From Bin76 sp963665765 (GTDB taxonomy: Bacteria; Actinomycetota; Acidimicrobiia; Spongiisociales; ZC4RG35), in the NCBI GenBank assembly GCA_963665765.1, contig OY762464.1, positions 992,001-1,056,000 of the forward strand: a stretch of 64,000 nucleotides of DNA, given 5' to 3'. The position numbers and the translations under genes were made by a program. This document shows positions 44,161 to 52,778 of the stretch, one piece after another; within the stretch, counting starts at the first letter, position 1; every line of letters starts with the position of its first letter. The notes beneath the pieces are model-generated. The model saw nothing but the letters and a program-made list of their open reading frames with translations. It was not told the DNA's origin and did no database searches.

Positions 44161-44355
44161 TCATCCGAGGGTGACCTGCGGAAGGCGCCCTTTCTCTCTC
44201 ACCCCATATATGAGCCAAAACCCGAAGAGGAAGAGGGCGGCAATGGCCAGCCAGCCCGGGGTGTAGACACCCAGCCGATCCACCGACCAGCCAAACAAGG
44301 GAGCGCATGGGATGGCCGCCCACGAACCGGGAGAGGCCCGCGGTGGCCTTCACGA
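44161..44355 (-). pseudogene. Remnant of an MFS transporter C-terminus
   Basis: The minus strand reads SPGSWAAIPCAPLFGWSVDRLGVYTPGW, then a hydrophobic helix AIAALFLFGFWLIYGV and VREKGRLPQVTLG before TGA at 44161. This is the pattern of the last two helices of a major facilitator transporter. There is no start codon; a stop lies directly upstream in the frame, and the preceding bases continue the similarity in another frame (ATAGLSRFVGG). It looks like a truncated, frameshifted relic. Confidence 0.55.
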
Positions 44356-44391
44356 TCGGCTACTAACAGGAACCTTCAAGAAAGTCGGCCC

Positions 44392-44769
44392 TCACCCCCG
44401 AGAGCACTCTTCTCCGAGGCGGCTTTGGATCAGGTCTATCAGTGCGGCGGCGTCACCGGCGCACCAGTCAAGTTCACCGGAACCGACCAACACCCGCCAC
44501 CCATCGTTTGCTCCCGCCACCACGGCGGGCAGTGCTCCGGCGGCCTCCCTTTGGGAGGGTGACGCCCGATCGCGATGGATCACCTTGATGTCGAAGGGAG
44601 CTTCCGAGCAGACCCTCTTCCAATCTCTCCGACCCAAGGGGTTCCAACCGTGAGTGATATCGCACAAAGAACAGTGATCCCCTCTGGAAATCAGTCCCAG
44701 CGCGTAACGCAACTCTCCCCTCCAACCCCCATCGGCGTTGTAAATGCCCACCACCTGCTCAGCGTTCAC
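44392..44769 (-). CDS. Conserved hypothetical protein (125 aa)
   Basis: 125 residues from a GTG. It reads VVGIYNADGGWRGELRYALGLISRGDHCSLCDITHGWN near the N-terminus, with one CxxC, and VIHRDRASPSQREAAGALPAVVAGANDGWRVLVGSGELDWCAGDAAALIDLI later. The first part recalls a conserved hypothetical family that starts with a YNADGG...HCxLCDIT pattern; no function is known to me. It is downstream of livG on the same strand with a 52-base gap and may be cotranscribed. Confidence 0.6.
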   Translation of the reverse strand: MNAEQVVGIYNADGGWRGELRYALGLISRGDHCSLCDITHGWNPLGRRDWKRVCSEAPFDIKVIHRDRASPSQREAAGALPAVVAGANDGWRVLVGSGELDWCAGDAAALIDLIQSRLGEECSRG

Positions 44770-44821
44770 GATGAAAACCTGCTCGGGCGAGAGGCGCCAC
44801 CAGGAAACCCCCCACCCAACA

Positions 44822-45640
44822 TCAAATTAGCTCCGGCATGGGGGCATCTCCGGTCGTGCCGAGGTACGCCTTGATAACTTCTACGTTGTTTTGTACCTCC
44901 GAGGGAGGACCCTCCACGATTTTTCGGCCGAAATCAAGCACCATTACCCGGTCGGCAATGTCCATCACCAGGCTCATGTCGTGTTCCACCAGGATCATGG
45001 AGATGCCCAACTCGTCCTGTATGTCCAGGATGAAGCGAGCCATGTCCTCGGTCTCCTCCAGGTTCATGCCCGCCACCGGCTCGTCCAGAAGCAAAAGTTC
45101 GGGGTCCATGGCCAGGGCCCGACCCAATTCCACTCGCTTCTGAACCCCATAGGGCAGCAGACCCACCGGGTGTTTCCGCCAGCGTTCTATCTCCAGGAAG
45201 TCGATGATGTCCTCCACGCGGAAGCGGTTCTCCATCTCCTCCCGCTTGGCCCGACCCCACCACAACGCTCCCGCCATCCACCCGTGGCTCATGCGAATGT
45301 GCCGGCCGGAGAAAATGTTTTCCATCACCGTCATGTGGGCGAAGAGCTCGATGTTCTGAAAGGTCCGAGCGATCCCGCGCTCGGCGGTCTGGTTGGGTTG
45401 GAGACCCATCAGGGATTCACCCTTCCACAGGATCGACCCTTCTTGAGGTTTGTACACCTGATTGATGGAGTTGAAGATCGAGGTCTTGCCGGCGCCATTG
45501 GGGCCGATGATGGAAAACAACTCCCCTTCACGCACATGAAAAGAGACGTTCTGCAATGCCACCAGGCCCTTGAAGGAAAGGCTGATGTCGCGTACTTCCA
45601 AGAGAGGGGTCTCGTGGGTGGCGGCGTTCACGAAAGCCAC
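44822..45640 (-). CDS. livG: Branched-chain amino acid-type ABC transporter ATPase LivG
   Basis: 272 residues. Walker A IIGPNGAGKTSIFN, Q-loop AERGIARTFQNIELFAHMTV, a signature-like stretch YGVQKRVELGRALAMDPELLLLDEPVAGMN (Walker B), and the LivG C-terminal extension HDMSLVMDIADRVMVLDFGRKIVEGPP. The signature is YGVQKRVE, where LSGGQ-like residues are replaced, as in some LivG proteins. It overlaps livF by 13 bases. The solute may be a branched-chain amino acid, an amide or urea; the family covers all. Confidence 0.9.
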   Translation of the reverse strand: MAFVNAATHETPLLEVRDISLSFKGLVALQNVSFHVREGELFSIIGPNGAGKTSIFNSINQVYKPQEGSILWKGESLMGLQPNQTAERGIARTFQNIELFAHMTVMENIFSGRHIRMSHGWMAGALWWGRAKREEMENRFRVEDIIDFLEIERWRKHPVGLLPYGVQKRVELGRALAMDPELLLLDEPVAGMNLEETEDMARFILDIQDELGISMILVEHDMSLVMDIADRVMVLDFGRKIVEGPPSEVQNNVEVIKAYLGTTGDAPMPELI

Positions 45641-46416
45641 CGCTTCCGGCGTTTGTAGTGCTTGACCTCCCGAAATGACTTGCGTTCACCGGCGGTCAGC
45701 CCCAGATAGAACTCCTGGATGTCCTCGTCGGCCTGGAGTTTTTCGGCGGAACCGTCCATCACCATCTTCCCGTTTTCCATTACATAGCCATGATTGGCGA
45801 TGGAAAGCGCCATATGGGCGTTCTGCTCGATCAGCAACACCGCGGTGCCCTGGCGATTGATTTCCACGATTATCTCGGCGATTCGCCCAACCAATCGAGG
45901 GGCCAAACCCAAAGACGGTTCATCGAGGATCATCAACTTCGGGGACTGCATCAATGCCCGGGCGATAGCCAGCATCTGCTGCTCTCCTCCCGACATGTAC
46001 CCGGCCACCTGGTTCCGGCGTTCGGCCAGCGCCGGGAAAAGAGCCATCACTCGGTCTCGGGCCTGTCGAACAGCGCCGCGGTCCCGGTTGATATAGCCCC
46101 CGGCCGCCAGGTTCTCGTCAACCGTCAGTTCCGCGAAGATACGCCGGCCCTCCATCACCTGGCTGATTCCCATCCGTACCCTCTCGGAAGGCAGAGTGTG
46201 GGTGATATCGCGGGCGCCGAAACTGATCGAGCCCTTGGTGACCTCCCCCTCATGGACGTCCAGCAAACCGGTAATCGCCCGAGCGGTGGTGGTTTTGCCC
46301 GCGCCGTTGGCCCCCAACAGGGCCACGATCGAATCCTGCGGCGCTTGGAGCGATATGCCCCTCAGCACCAGGACAACATCGTTGTAGACGACTTCCAGGT
46401 TTGAAACTTCAAGCAT
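45628..46416 (-). CDS. livF: Branched-chain amino acid-type ABC transporter ATPase LivF
   Basis: 262 residues, the second ATPase. Walker A LLGANGAGKTTTARAI, signature YMSGGEQQMLAIARALMQSPKLMILDEPSLGLAP with Walker B, and an H-loop region EQNAHMALSIANHGYVMENGKMVMDG. The C-terminal tail (ERKSFREVKHYKRRKRW) is unusually basic, a possible membrane or partner contact. A hairpin lies between it and the binding-protein gene upstream. Confidence 0.92.
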   Translation of the reverse strand: MLEVSNLEVVYNDVVLVLRGISLQAPQDSIVALLGANGAGKTTTARAITGLLDVHEGEVTKGSISFGARDITHTLPSERVRMGISQVMEGRRIFAELTVDENLAAGGYINRDRGAVRQARDRVMALFPALAERRNQVAGYMSGGEQQMLAIARALMQSPKLMILDEPSLGLAPRLVGRIAEIIVEINRQGTAVLLIEQNAHMALSIANHGYVMENGKMVMDGSAEKLQADEDIQEFYLGLTAGERKSFREVKHYKRRKRWLS

Positions 46417-46447
46417 TGGCTCAACCCTCGATCGGGCAAAGCGGCCG

Positions 46448-46480
46448 GGGGTCGGCCCACCCCGAAAGGTGGCCGACCCC
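46448..46480 (-). terminator. Intercistronic hairpin between livJ and livF
   Basis: GGGGTCGGC...GCCGACCCC with inner CACC/GGTG pairing and a CCGAAA loop. No T tract follows on the minus strand, so it more likely protects the upstream binding-protein mRNA or attenuates expression of the ATPase genes than terminates fully. Confidence 0.55.
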
Positions 46481-46494
46481 TAGTCGCACAGCTT

Positions 46495-47931
46495 TTAGGA
46501 GAGCTTGTAGCAAGCCTCTTCGAATACGTAATCGGCCGCGATCGGATGGGTATAAGCCCTCTCGATCACCCTGATTCCGGTGGGAGAGGTGCCGGCCGCC
46601 AGTGCTTCGGGATCAGGACGATTGATCCAGATCTGGCGCTGCAGACGTTCGTTGGCGCCACCCACATAGCTTTCACTGGGCGCAAGTCCCCTGAAATCGA
46701 TGTTCTCGATGCTCTTGGCTGCCGCCAAGACTCCGCTCTGGGTCATATCGCCATTCTCGTAGGCGACATTGAGAGCTTCATGGAGAATCATCGACTCGAT
46801 GAATCCTTCCACGACGTAGTCGATCAGGGGGACTTCCGGAGCATATTTCGCCATAAGTTCCCTGAGGAACTCGGTGCCCGGATTGTTCTCGATGATGGGC
46901 GAGAAGTAGATACTGGTGTAGAAGTCGCGGGCAATGGCGTCCTTGATGGGAGAATCGGGGGCCACCAGAGCCTGACTCCACACCGGGGCCGCTCCGGACC
47001 ACAAGGCTTCGAATCCCTGCGAGATGGCCGCGCCGTACACCTCGGTGAGGGTGGCGGCGTTGGCCGTGATCCACACGATGTTGGCGCCGCTCTGCGCGAT
47101 GGCATTGCCGATGGGAGCATTGTCCTGGCCGGGGATAACCGCGCCCGAACCGTCGTACACAACCTCGATGCCCAACGCCGAAGCGGCGAGCCTGGCGCCC
47201 TCGGCCGAGTCCAGCCCGTAGTCACCCGGGAAGGAGGCAATCGCCAGAGTGGGGCTGTCCACTCCGCTGTCAACCACAATGTCGTGCATGTATCCGATCA
47301 TGTTCATCGCCTCGATGCAGTAGGGCGTGCCGTGCGACAGCAGGTTGGCGTTCAACGCCGGGTCCGACCAGCCGGAGTACCAGGTGAGAGGTATGGCCAG
47401 GATGCCGTCCTCTTCCAGATTCTCACGGATGGCCACGGTGTGCGGCGACCCGGTGGAATGACCGAAAGCCACAACCTCGTCCTTGAGTTCTTCGTAGAAC
47501 TGGACATGGTTGTCCACCGAATAGACGGTGTCACGATACACCAGTTCAACTTCGAGGCCACCGATCCCGCCCTGGTCGTTGACGTCGGCCCAGTAGGCAT
47601 TGAAGCCCGCCGCGACCAAACCCACCAAACCTCCGAACGGGCCGGTCAGGTCGGAAAGCATTCCCACCTTGATGACCCCACCGTCGAGATCCACCCCGAT
47701 GTCGGTGGCGACCATCATATCCGAGGGCTCTTCCACATCCATCGGTTCGTCTTCATCCATGGGCTCCTCTTCGGGAGCGGCCGTGGTGGCAGGGGCGGCC
47801 GTGGTGGCGGGGGCGGCCGTGGTTGCCGGCGCCGCGGTGGTGGCGGGTTCGGCGTCGTCGTCTCCGCCGCAAGAGGCTGCGATCAGGGCCACTGCCATGA
47901 CCATCGCCAACCATCTGAACTTGCTCTTCAT
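46495..47931 (-). CDS. livJ: ABC transporter substrate-binding lipoprotein, LivJ/LivK-like
   Basis: 478 residues. Lipoprotein signal (AMVMAVALIAASCGGDDD, cysteine near residue 21) followed by four tandem ATTAAP repeats and an acidic Glu/Asp/Met/Pro stretch (to about residue 70), a flexible tether. The periplasmic-binding fold type 1 starts at VIKVGMLSDLTGPFGGLVGLVAAGFNAYWADVNDQGGIGG. The ligand is not deducible. Made in large amounts is likely, as hairpin and order (binding protein ahead of ATPases) suggest. Confidence 0.9.
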   Translation of the reverse strand: MKSKFRWLAMVMAVALIAASCGGDDDAEPATTAAPATTAAPATTAAPATTAAPEEEPMDEDEPMDVEEPSDMMVATDIGVDLDGGVIKVGMLSDLTGPFGGLVGLVAAGFNAYWADVNDQGGIGGLEVELVYRDTVYSVDNHVQFYEELKDEVVAFGHSTGSPHTVAIRENLEEDGILAIPLTWYSGWSDPALNANLLSHGTPYCIEAMNMIGYMHDIVVDSGVDSPTLAIASFPGDYGLDSAEGARLAASALGIEVVYDGSGAVIPGQDNAPIGNAIAQSGANIVWITANAATLTEVYGAAISQGFEALWSGAAPVWSQALVAPDSPIKDAIARDFYTSIYFSPIIENNPGTEFLRELMAKYAPEVPLIDYVVEGFIESMILHEALNVAYENGDMTQSGVLAAAKSIENIDFRGLAPSESYVGGANERLQRQIWINRPDPEALAAGTSPTGIRVIERAYTHPIAADYVFEEACYKLS

Positions 47932-48025
47932 TTCCTTCTCCTTAACTTGATGCTTACTTTCAGTGTGTCAGGGGTTAAGACTAGAGAACCTCTTGGCGAG
48001 ACTGCCTCAGAATCGGCATCAACCA

Positions 48026-49267
48026 TCAATAAGTGAATGGCCATCCCTTCCAATAGTTGCGCACCCTCAGCCAGATCCCGTACAAACCCAGCGGTTCAAA
48101 GATCATGAACAGAATAATCAATAGCCCGAATAACACCTGGTTGAGCTGAAAAACCGATAAGCCCGGGCCCACACCCGGGATGGTGTTTATCAATCCGCCG
48201 TCCTCGGGGGAGACCGCCACCACCACATCTGCAACCGTGGCCAGGGTACTCTCGCCCCTTTCGATCACATCCGATAGCCACTCCGTGAAATCTTGGACCA
48301 GACGGGGCAGCACGATAACGAAGGCGGTGCCCATCAGTGCCCCCGACACGGTACCGGCGCCTCCGATAAGGATGATGGCAATGAACTCCACCGACAGAAA
48401 AAGATCCCAGGTTTCGGGGATTTGCCGTCCCACAAACGAGGCAAACAGAGCCCCGGCCACTCCGGCGAAGGCCGAGGAAATACCGAAAGCCGTCAACTTG
48501 TAGCGAAACTCGTTGACTCCCATCACCTCGGCGGCGATGTCACGGTCGCGGATCGCCTGAAAGGCCCGTCCGGTCCTGGTGCGTTGCAGGTTTTTGGCCA
48601 CCAGGGTCGCCACCACCAAAAACCCCAGCATCAACAGATAGACCTTGGCCTCCTCGCTGATCTCAAAACCCAGCCACACGCCGTCGGAGGCAAAGTCCGC
48701 GACCGGCTCCTCCTCTTTCCACACTCTCCACTGGAATTCGGGAAACTTTCTACCCGCAAAGGCCCCCCCGGTCACAAATTTGAGGTTGCGCCACGCCCAC
48801 TCGCCGATGAACACCAGTCCCAGGGTGGCGAATGCCAGATAGAGCCCCCGGACCCGCACCGCGGCCGGCCCCACCAGGAGCCCGACAATCGCCGGAATGA
48901 TTCCCGCCATGGGAAGCCAGATCCACATGGGCAGACCCAGCCCCCACAGATCACCGGGCGGCGCCCCGAAGACCACCGCCACATAGGCGCCCAAACCCAT
49001 GAAAAAGGCATGCCCCAGGGACACCTGCCCGGCCACTCCGGTCAGAAGGTTGATACCCAGGGCGCCGATCCCGAAAATCGCCACATGGGACAGGATCTTC
49101 ATCCAATCGTTGTCTCCCAAAAAGTCGGGGTAGAAGGGGATGCTGGAAGCAATCGGCGCCAGAGCCGCCAATCCCAAGAAGACGGCCAGCACCACCTTTT
49201 TGGTGACGGTGGGCATCAAAGCCTGGTCGGCGGAGTAGGACGTGTGAAGGTGAGGCCGCCCTCTCAT
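48026..49267 (-). CDS. livM: ABC transporter permease LivM
   Basis: 413 residues. The ATG at 49267 overlaps the livH stop (ATGA). About ten helices; the family motif GHAFFMGLGAYVAVVFG near residue 85 and SAFAGVAGALFASFVGRQIPETWDLFLSVEFIAIILIGGAGTVSGALMG are typical. A charged insert of about 50 residues (FVTGGAFAGRKFPEFQWRVWKEEEPV) sits between helices and is longer than in standard LivM, as in some long actinobacterial versions. The large upstream extension of the frame to 49978 lies inside livH and is not used. Confidence 0.9.
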   Translation of the reverse strand: MRGRPHLHTSYSADQALMPTVTKKVVLAVFLGLAALAPIASSIPFYPDFLGDNDWMKILSHVAIFGIGALGINLLTGVAGQVSLGHAFFMGLGAYVAVVFGAPPGDLWGLGLPMWIWLPMAGIIPAIVGLLVGPAAVRVRGLYLAFATLGLVFIGEWAWRNLKFVTGGAFAGRKFPEFQWRVWKEEEPVADFASDGVWLGFEISEEAKVYLLMLGFLVVATLVAKNLQRTRTGRAFQAIRDRDIAAEVMGVNEFRYKLTAFGISSAFAGVAGALFASFVGRQIPETWDLFLSVEFIAIILIGGAGTVSGALMGTAFVIVLPRLVQDFTEWLSDVIERGESTLATVADVVVAVSPEDGGLINTIPGVGPGLSVFQLNQVLFGLLIILFMIFEPLGLYGIWLRVRNYWKGWPFTY

Positions 49268-50229
49268 ACTCGCCTGATCTCCTCGGTTCCGAAAATGCCG
49301 TACGGCCTGATGAACAAGACCCCCACCATCAACAGATACGGCACGATCCCCGAAAACCCCGTCCCGAACCAAGGATGGTTGAGATAGCTGCCCGCCAAAG
49401 ACTCGGCCACCCCCACGGAAAGCCCCCCGATCACGGCCCCCAACACCGAATCCAACCCTCCCAAAATGATGGCCGGGAAGGCGCGAAACACCAATAGAGC
49501 GGTGTCCGGATAGACCCCGACCCGACGGGGATACACGGAACCGAAGATGCCTCCCACCGTGGCCAGCACCGCCCCGATCGCCCACGCTATCGCGAAAATC
49601 GCCCCTACCCTGATCCCCTGGGCGCGGGCCGCCTCCTGGTCGAAGGCCGTGGCGCGCATGGCGATCCCCGTGCGGGTCCGGAAAAAACCAGCCACCATCA
49701 GCACCAGGGCCACCGCCACCCCGAACTGAGCGATCTCGGTGTGGGCGATGATCACAAACCCCAGGTCGGCCACCGCGTCTCCCCAAGGATCGGCCATGGA
49801 GCGGGGATCGGGGCCGATGTAGTCGGTGACGATCGTCATCAAAATCACATTCATTCCCAAGGTGACGATTGCCACCGAAAACAAGTTCTCTCCCACCATG
49901 GGACGCAAAAACACTCGTTCCAGCACCATTCCCATCACGGCCGACAGCGCCAGAGCGGCCAGCACCGAAATCGCCCACCCCAAGAAAGGAGGCAGGTCCA
50001 AAAAGCGCCCGGGGAAATTGAGTTCCACCGCCACCCCGGCCGTGATGAACGCCCCCACGGTGGCCAGGGCGCCATGGGCGAAGTTCACCACCTGGGTGGC
50101 CTTGAATATGATCACGAACCCCATCGCCAACAGGGCATATATGGTGCCCAAGGACAGCCCGCTGACGATGGCCCCCGCCAGTTGGCTGTGATCGGCCTGG
50201 GCAACTACCGCCGTCAGATCCACAGTCAA
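49264..50229 (-). CDS. livH: ABC transporter permease LivH
   Basis: 321 residues with about eight helices. SGLSLGTIYALLAMGFVIIFKATQVVNFAHGALATVGAFI is the LivH signature, and FRAFPAIILGGLDSVLGAVIGGLSVGVAESLAG follows near the end. The start is a TTG at 50229 or a GTG at 50223; neither has a strong Shine-Dalgarno sequence. The acyl-CoA synthetase gene ends 38 bases upstream on the same strand, so fadD-livH-livM-livJ-livF-livG may be one transcript. Confidence 0.9.
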   Translation of the reverse strand: MTVDLTAVVAQADHSQLAGAIVSGLSLGTIYALLAMGFVIIFKATQVVNFAHGALATVGAFITAGVAVELNFPGRFLDLPPFLGWAISVLAALALSAVMGMVLERVFLRPMVGENLFSVAIVTLGMNVILMTIVTDYIGPDPRSMADPWGDAVADLGFVIIAHTEIAQFGVAVALVLMVAGFFRTRTGIAMRATAFDQEAARAQGIRVGAIFAIAWAIGAVLATVGGIFGSVYPRRVGVYPDTALLVFRAFPAIILGGLDSVLGAVIGGLSVGVAESLAGSYLNHPWFGTGFSGIVPYLLMVGVLFIRPYGIFGTEEIRRV

Positions 50230-50267
50230 AGAAGTTTGCTCGGTCTGTTCACCGCCGGGGAAGCCAC

Positions 50268-52151
50268 TCAGCTTCTCCCCGAGTACATGTCCACGATCAA
50301 CTCCCCGAACATGTCCTCCATCGACTCTCTCTTGAGCTTCTGGGTGGCGGTTAATTCCCCGTCCTCATGATCGAGTTCCTTGGGCAGCATGCGGAATTTT
50401 CGAATGTTCTCCACCCGGGCGAACTTGCCGTTGGTGTGGTTGATCACCCCCTGGATCAACTCAAGCACCTCGGGTTTTTCCCCCAGATCCCGATAGGTGG
50501 TGTAGGGGACGCCTGCCCGGGTTGCCCAGTCGCCCACCGTATCGAACTCGATGCCGATCAATGCCGTGAGGTAATTCCGGTTGTCTCCGATCACCATGGC
50601 TTCCTTCACGAAGGGCGAAGTCTTCAAACTGTTCTCGATCTCCGAGGGAGAGACGTTCTTGCCGCCCGAGGTGATGATTATGTGTTTGATCCTGTCCACG
50701 ATCTTGACGTGGGTTTCGTCCACCCACTCCCCCACATCTCCGGTGCGCAGCCACCCGTCTTCGGTGAAAGTCCGAGCAGTCTGCTCGGACTTGTTCCAAT
50801 ATCCCCGGAACACCCCCGGGTGTTTGGTCTGGATCTCCCCGGTCTCCGGGTCGATCCGCAGCCCTATTCCCGAGTAGGGTTCTCCCACTGTGCCCAGCTT
50901 CATCCGCCCGTAGAAGTTGTTGGTGGCCACCGCCGCGTTCTCCGTCATGCCGTACAGTTCGTAGAGGTTCACTCCCAACCCGTGGAAGAACTCGATCACC
51001 TCGGGAGCGATGGGCGCCGCGCCGCTTCCCGCCCACCGGACGCGGCGCAGGCCGATTCTTTCCCGCAACGCCCGAAACACCAGCGGGTTCCCGATCCAAA
51101 AGAGGATGCGGCTGAGCAAAGTGTGCTTGCCCCCGTTCTTCACTCTCTGTCGACCGATGGTCCGGGCCAAAGCGGTGGAAAGAGACATGAAAACCCGCTT
51201 GAACCGGGTGGCGTCCTTGCTCTTGATGAGCACGGTGGCGTGCAGTTTCTCCCAGATGCGGGGAACCGCAAAAAACAGGGTGGGCTGGACCTCCCGCAGA
51301 TTCTCCTGCACCGTGTCGATCGACTCGGCGAAATTGAGAGTGGTCCCCGCCGCCGCCGAGGTCCAGGTGGAGAAAATACGCTCCGCCACGTGGCACAGCG
51401 GAAGATAGGTGAGTATCTCATCGGAGGGATCAGGCGCCGCATTCCCCGGCATGCGCCCGTCGGCCCCGATGAGTTCCCGAAAACAAAACTCGGTGTTGGC
51501 GTTGTCCAGCATCGCCCCCTTGGGGGGACCGGTGGTGCCCGAGGTGTAGACCAGAGTCATCACATCGTCGGGCCGGGCCTCCGCCATCAGCCGCTCCACT
51601 GCCCCCGGGTTCTCCTCCCGGTGCTGCCGACCCAACTCCAAGAACGCCTCCCAGAAGATGAATCGGGGATCGTCGCGATAGGAGCGGAACCCCCGTGGCT
51701 CGGCATAGATGACTTTCCGCAAATGGGGGAGGGTGTCGATCACCTCCATCAGTTTGTCCGCCTGCTCCTGATCTTCCGCCAAGTGGACGGCCGCCCCGGA
51801 ATCGGAAAGCAAATACTGGACCTCGGCGGTGGGATTGGTGGGATAAAGACCCACGGTTATGCCTCGCACCGCCACCGTGGCCATATCCAGAATCACCCAC
51901 TCGGGACGGTCCTCGGAATGGATGGAGACCCGATCGCCCACTTCCACCCCCAGGGCCAGCAGACCGTGGGCGGACAGCAACACCTGCTCCCAGTATTCGG
52001 CCCAGGTGATCTCCTGCCAGATCCCGAAATCCTTTTCCCGCAACGCCACCAAGTCGGGAGTGCTCATGGCCCGTTCTCTCACCAAGCGGGCCACCGTGAC
52101 GGTCCCCCGTTCCACCCCCGCTGGTTGGCTTCTCTCCATTACGGCGGTCAC
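50268..52151 (-). CDS. Long-chain acyl-CoA synthetase (AMP-binding)
   Basis: 627 residues, activating a fatty or other acid to its CoA thioester via an acyl adenylate. A3 motif TLVYTSGTTGPPKGAML, A5 LYELYGMTENAAVATN, A7 WLRTGDVGEW, and A8/A10 IKHIIITSGGKNVSPSEIE with LTATQKLKRE (catalytic lysine). The GTG at 52151 has AAGGAG six bases upstream and is preferred to the ATG at 52139. It resembles the FadD15 group. The neighbouring transporter genes hint that its substrate may be imported, but this is only inference. Confidence 0.9.
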   Translation of the reverse strand: MTAVMERSQPAGVERGTVTVARLVRERAMSTPDLVALREKDFGIWQEITWAEYWEQVLLSAHGLLALGVEVGDRVSIHSEDRPEWVILDMATVAVRGITVGLYPTNPTAEVQYLLSDSGAAVHLAEDQEQADKLMEVIDTLPHLRKVIYAEPRGFRSYRDDPRFIFWEAFLELGRQHREENPGAVERLMAEARPDDVMTLVYTSGTTGPPKGAMLDNANTEFCFRELIGADGRMPGNAAPDPSDEILTYLPLCHVAERIFSTWTSAAAGTTLNFAESIDTVQENLREVQPTLFFAVPRIWEKLHATVLIKSKDATRFKRVFMSLSTALARTIGRQRVKNGGKHTLLSRILFWIGNPLVFRALRERIGLRRVRWAGSGAAPIAPEVIEFFHGLGVNLYELYGMTENAAVATNNFYGRMKLGTVGEPYSGIGLRIDPETGEIQTKHPGVFRGYWNKSEQTARTFTEDGWLRTGDVGEWVDETHVKIVDRIKHIIITSGGKNVSPSEIENSLKTSPFVKEAMVIGDNRNYLTALIGIEFDTVGDWATRAGVPYTTYRDLGEKPEVLELIQGVINHTNGKFARVENIRKFRMLPKELDHEDGELTATQKLKRESMEDMFGELIVDMYSGRS

Positions 52152-52233
52152 AGGCGGCTCCTTCCAAGACGCGACAGGGCTTCTCCACAGAATATCAAGA
52201 GACCCCGGCAGGAGAGGTGATCGGGCCGCGGTC

Positions 52234-52674
52234 TTATGACCCCCGCGACCATTGCGCCCCACCCTCCCAGTGTTCCTTCTTCCAAATGGGGGCTCTCTCT
52301 TTCAACTCGTCAATCAGATAGCGGGCCGCCGCGAAGGCCTCCGAACGATGGGCGCTGGCCACCGCCACCGCCACCGCCACCCCTTCCACCTCCACTTTCC
52401 CCACCCGATGTTCCACCGCCACCGCCAGAACCTGCCATCTTGCCACGGCCTCCGCGGCAATTTCGCCGATTTTTTCCCGAACCTGGGATCGATACACCTC
52501 GTACTCAAGATGGGTGACCCCCGGTCGTTGGGGGGAATGGTTCCGAACGGTGCCCAGGAAAAGAGCCACCGCCCCGGCCTCGGGGCGGCTTACCTCTTCC
52601 AATAGGGACGCCACGTCAATGGGATCATCGACCACCGCCACCCGGGGTTCAGTAACCGCAACCGTCATGGCCAT
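52234..52674 (-). CDS. moaE: Molybdopterin synthase catalytic subunit MoaE
   Basis: 146 residues, the large subunit that makes the dithiolene of molybdopterin with sulfur from MoaD. Motifs: GAVALFLGTVRNHSPQRPGVTHLEYEVY, VEHRVGKVEVEGVAVAVAVASAHRSEAF and the C-terminal LKERAPIWKKEHWEGGAQW containing the catalytic lysines. Starts at 52677 (TTG), 52674 (ATG) and 52668 (ATG) all fit. No moaD or other moa gene is adjacent here. Confidence 0.92.
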   Translation of the reverse strand: MAMTVAVTEPRVAVVDDPIDVASLLEEVSRPEAGAVALFLGTVRNHSPQRPGVTHLEYEVYRSQVREKIGEIAAEAVARWQVLAVAVEHRVGKVEVEGVAVAVAVASAHRSEAFAAARYLIDELKERAPIWKKEHWEGGAQWSRGS

Positions 52675-52778
52675 CAAATTAGCCGTGGTCCGCCCCGCCG
52701 CCCTCCCCAGAAGGCACCAATCTTGAAAAGCTGGGCAACGAGCGCTAAATCTCCCCGGGCCGCCATAGAATCAGCAGG

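Noticed and set aside
44114..44353. 79-codon minus-strand frame
   Set aside because: Its frame differs from the MFS-like similarity in the same bases and its translation lacks hydrophobic helices or a family match.
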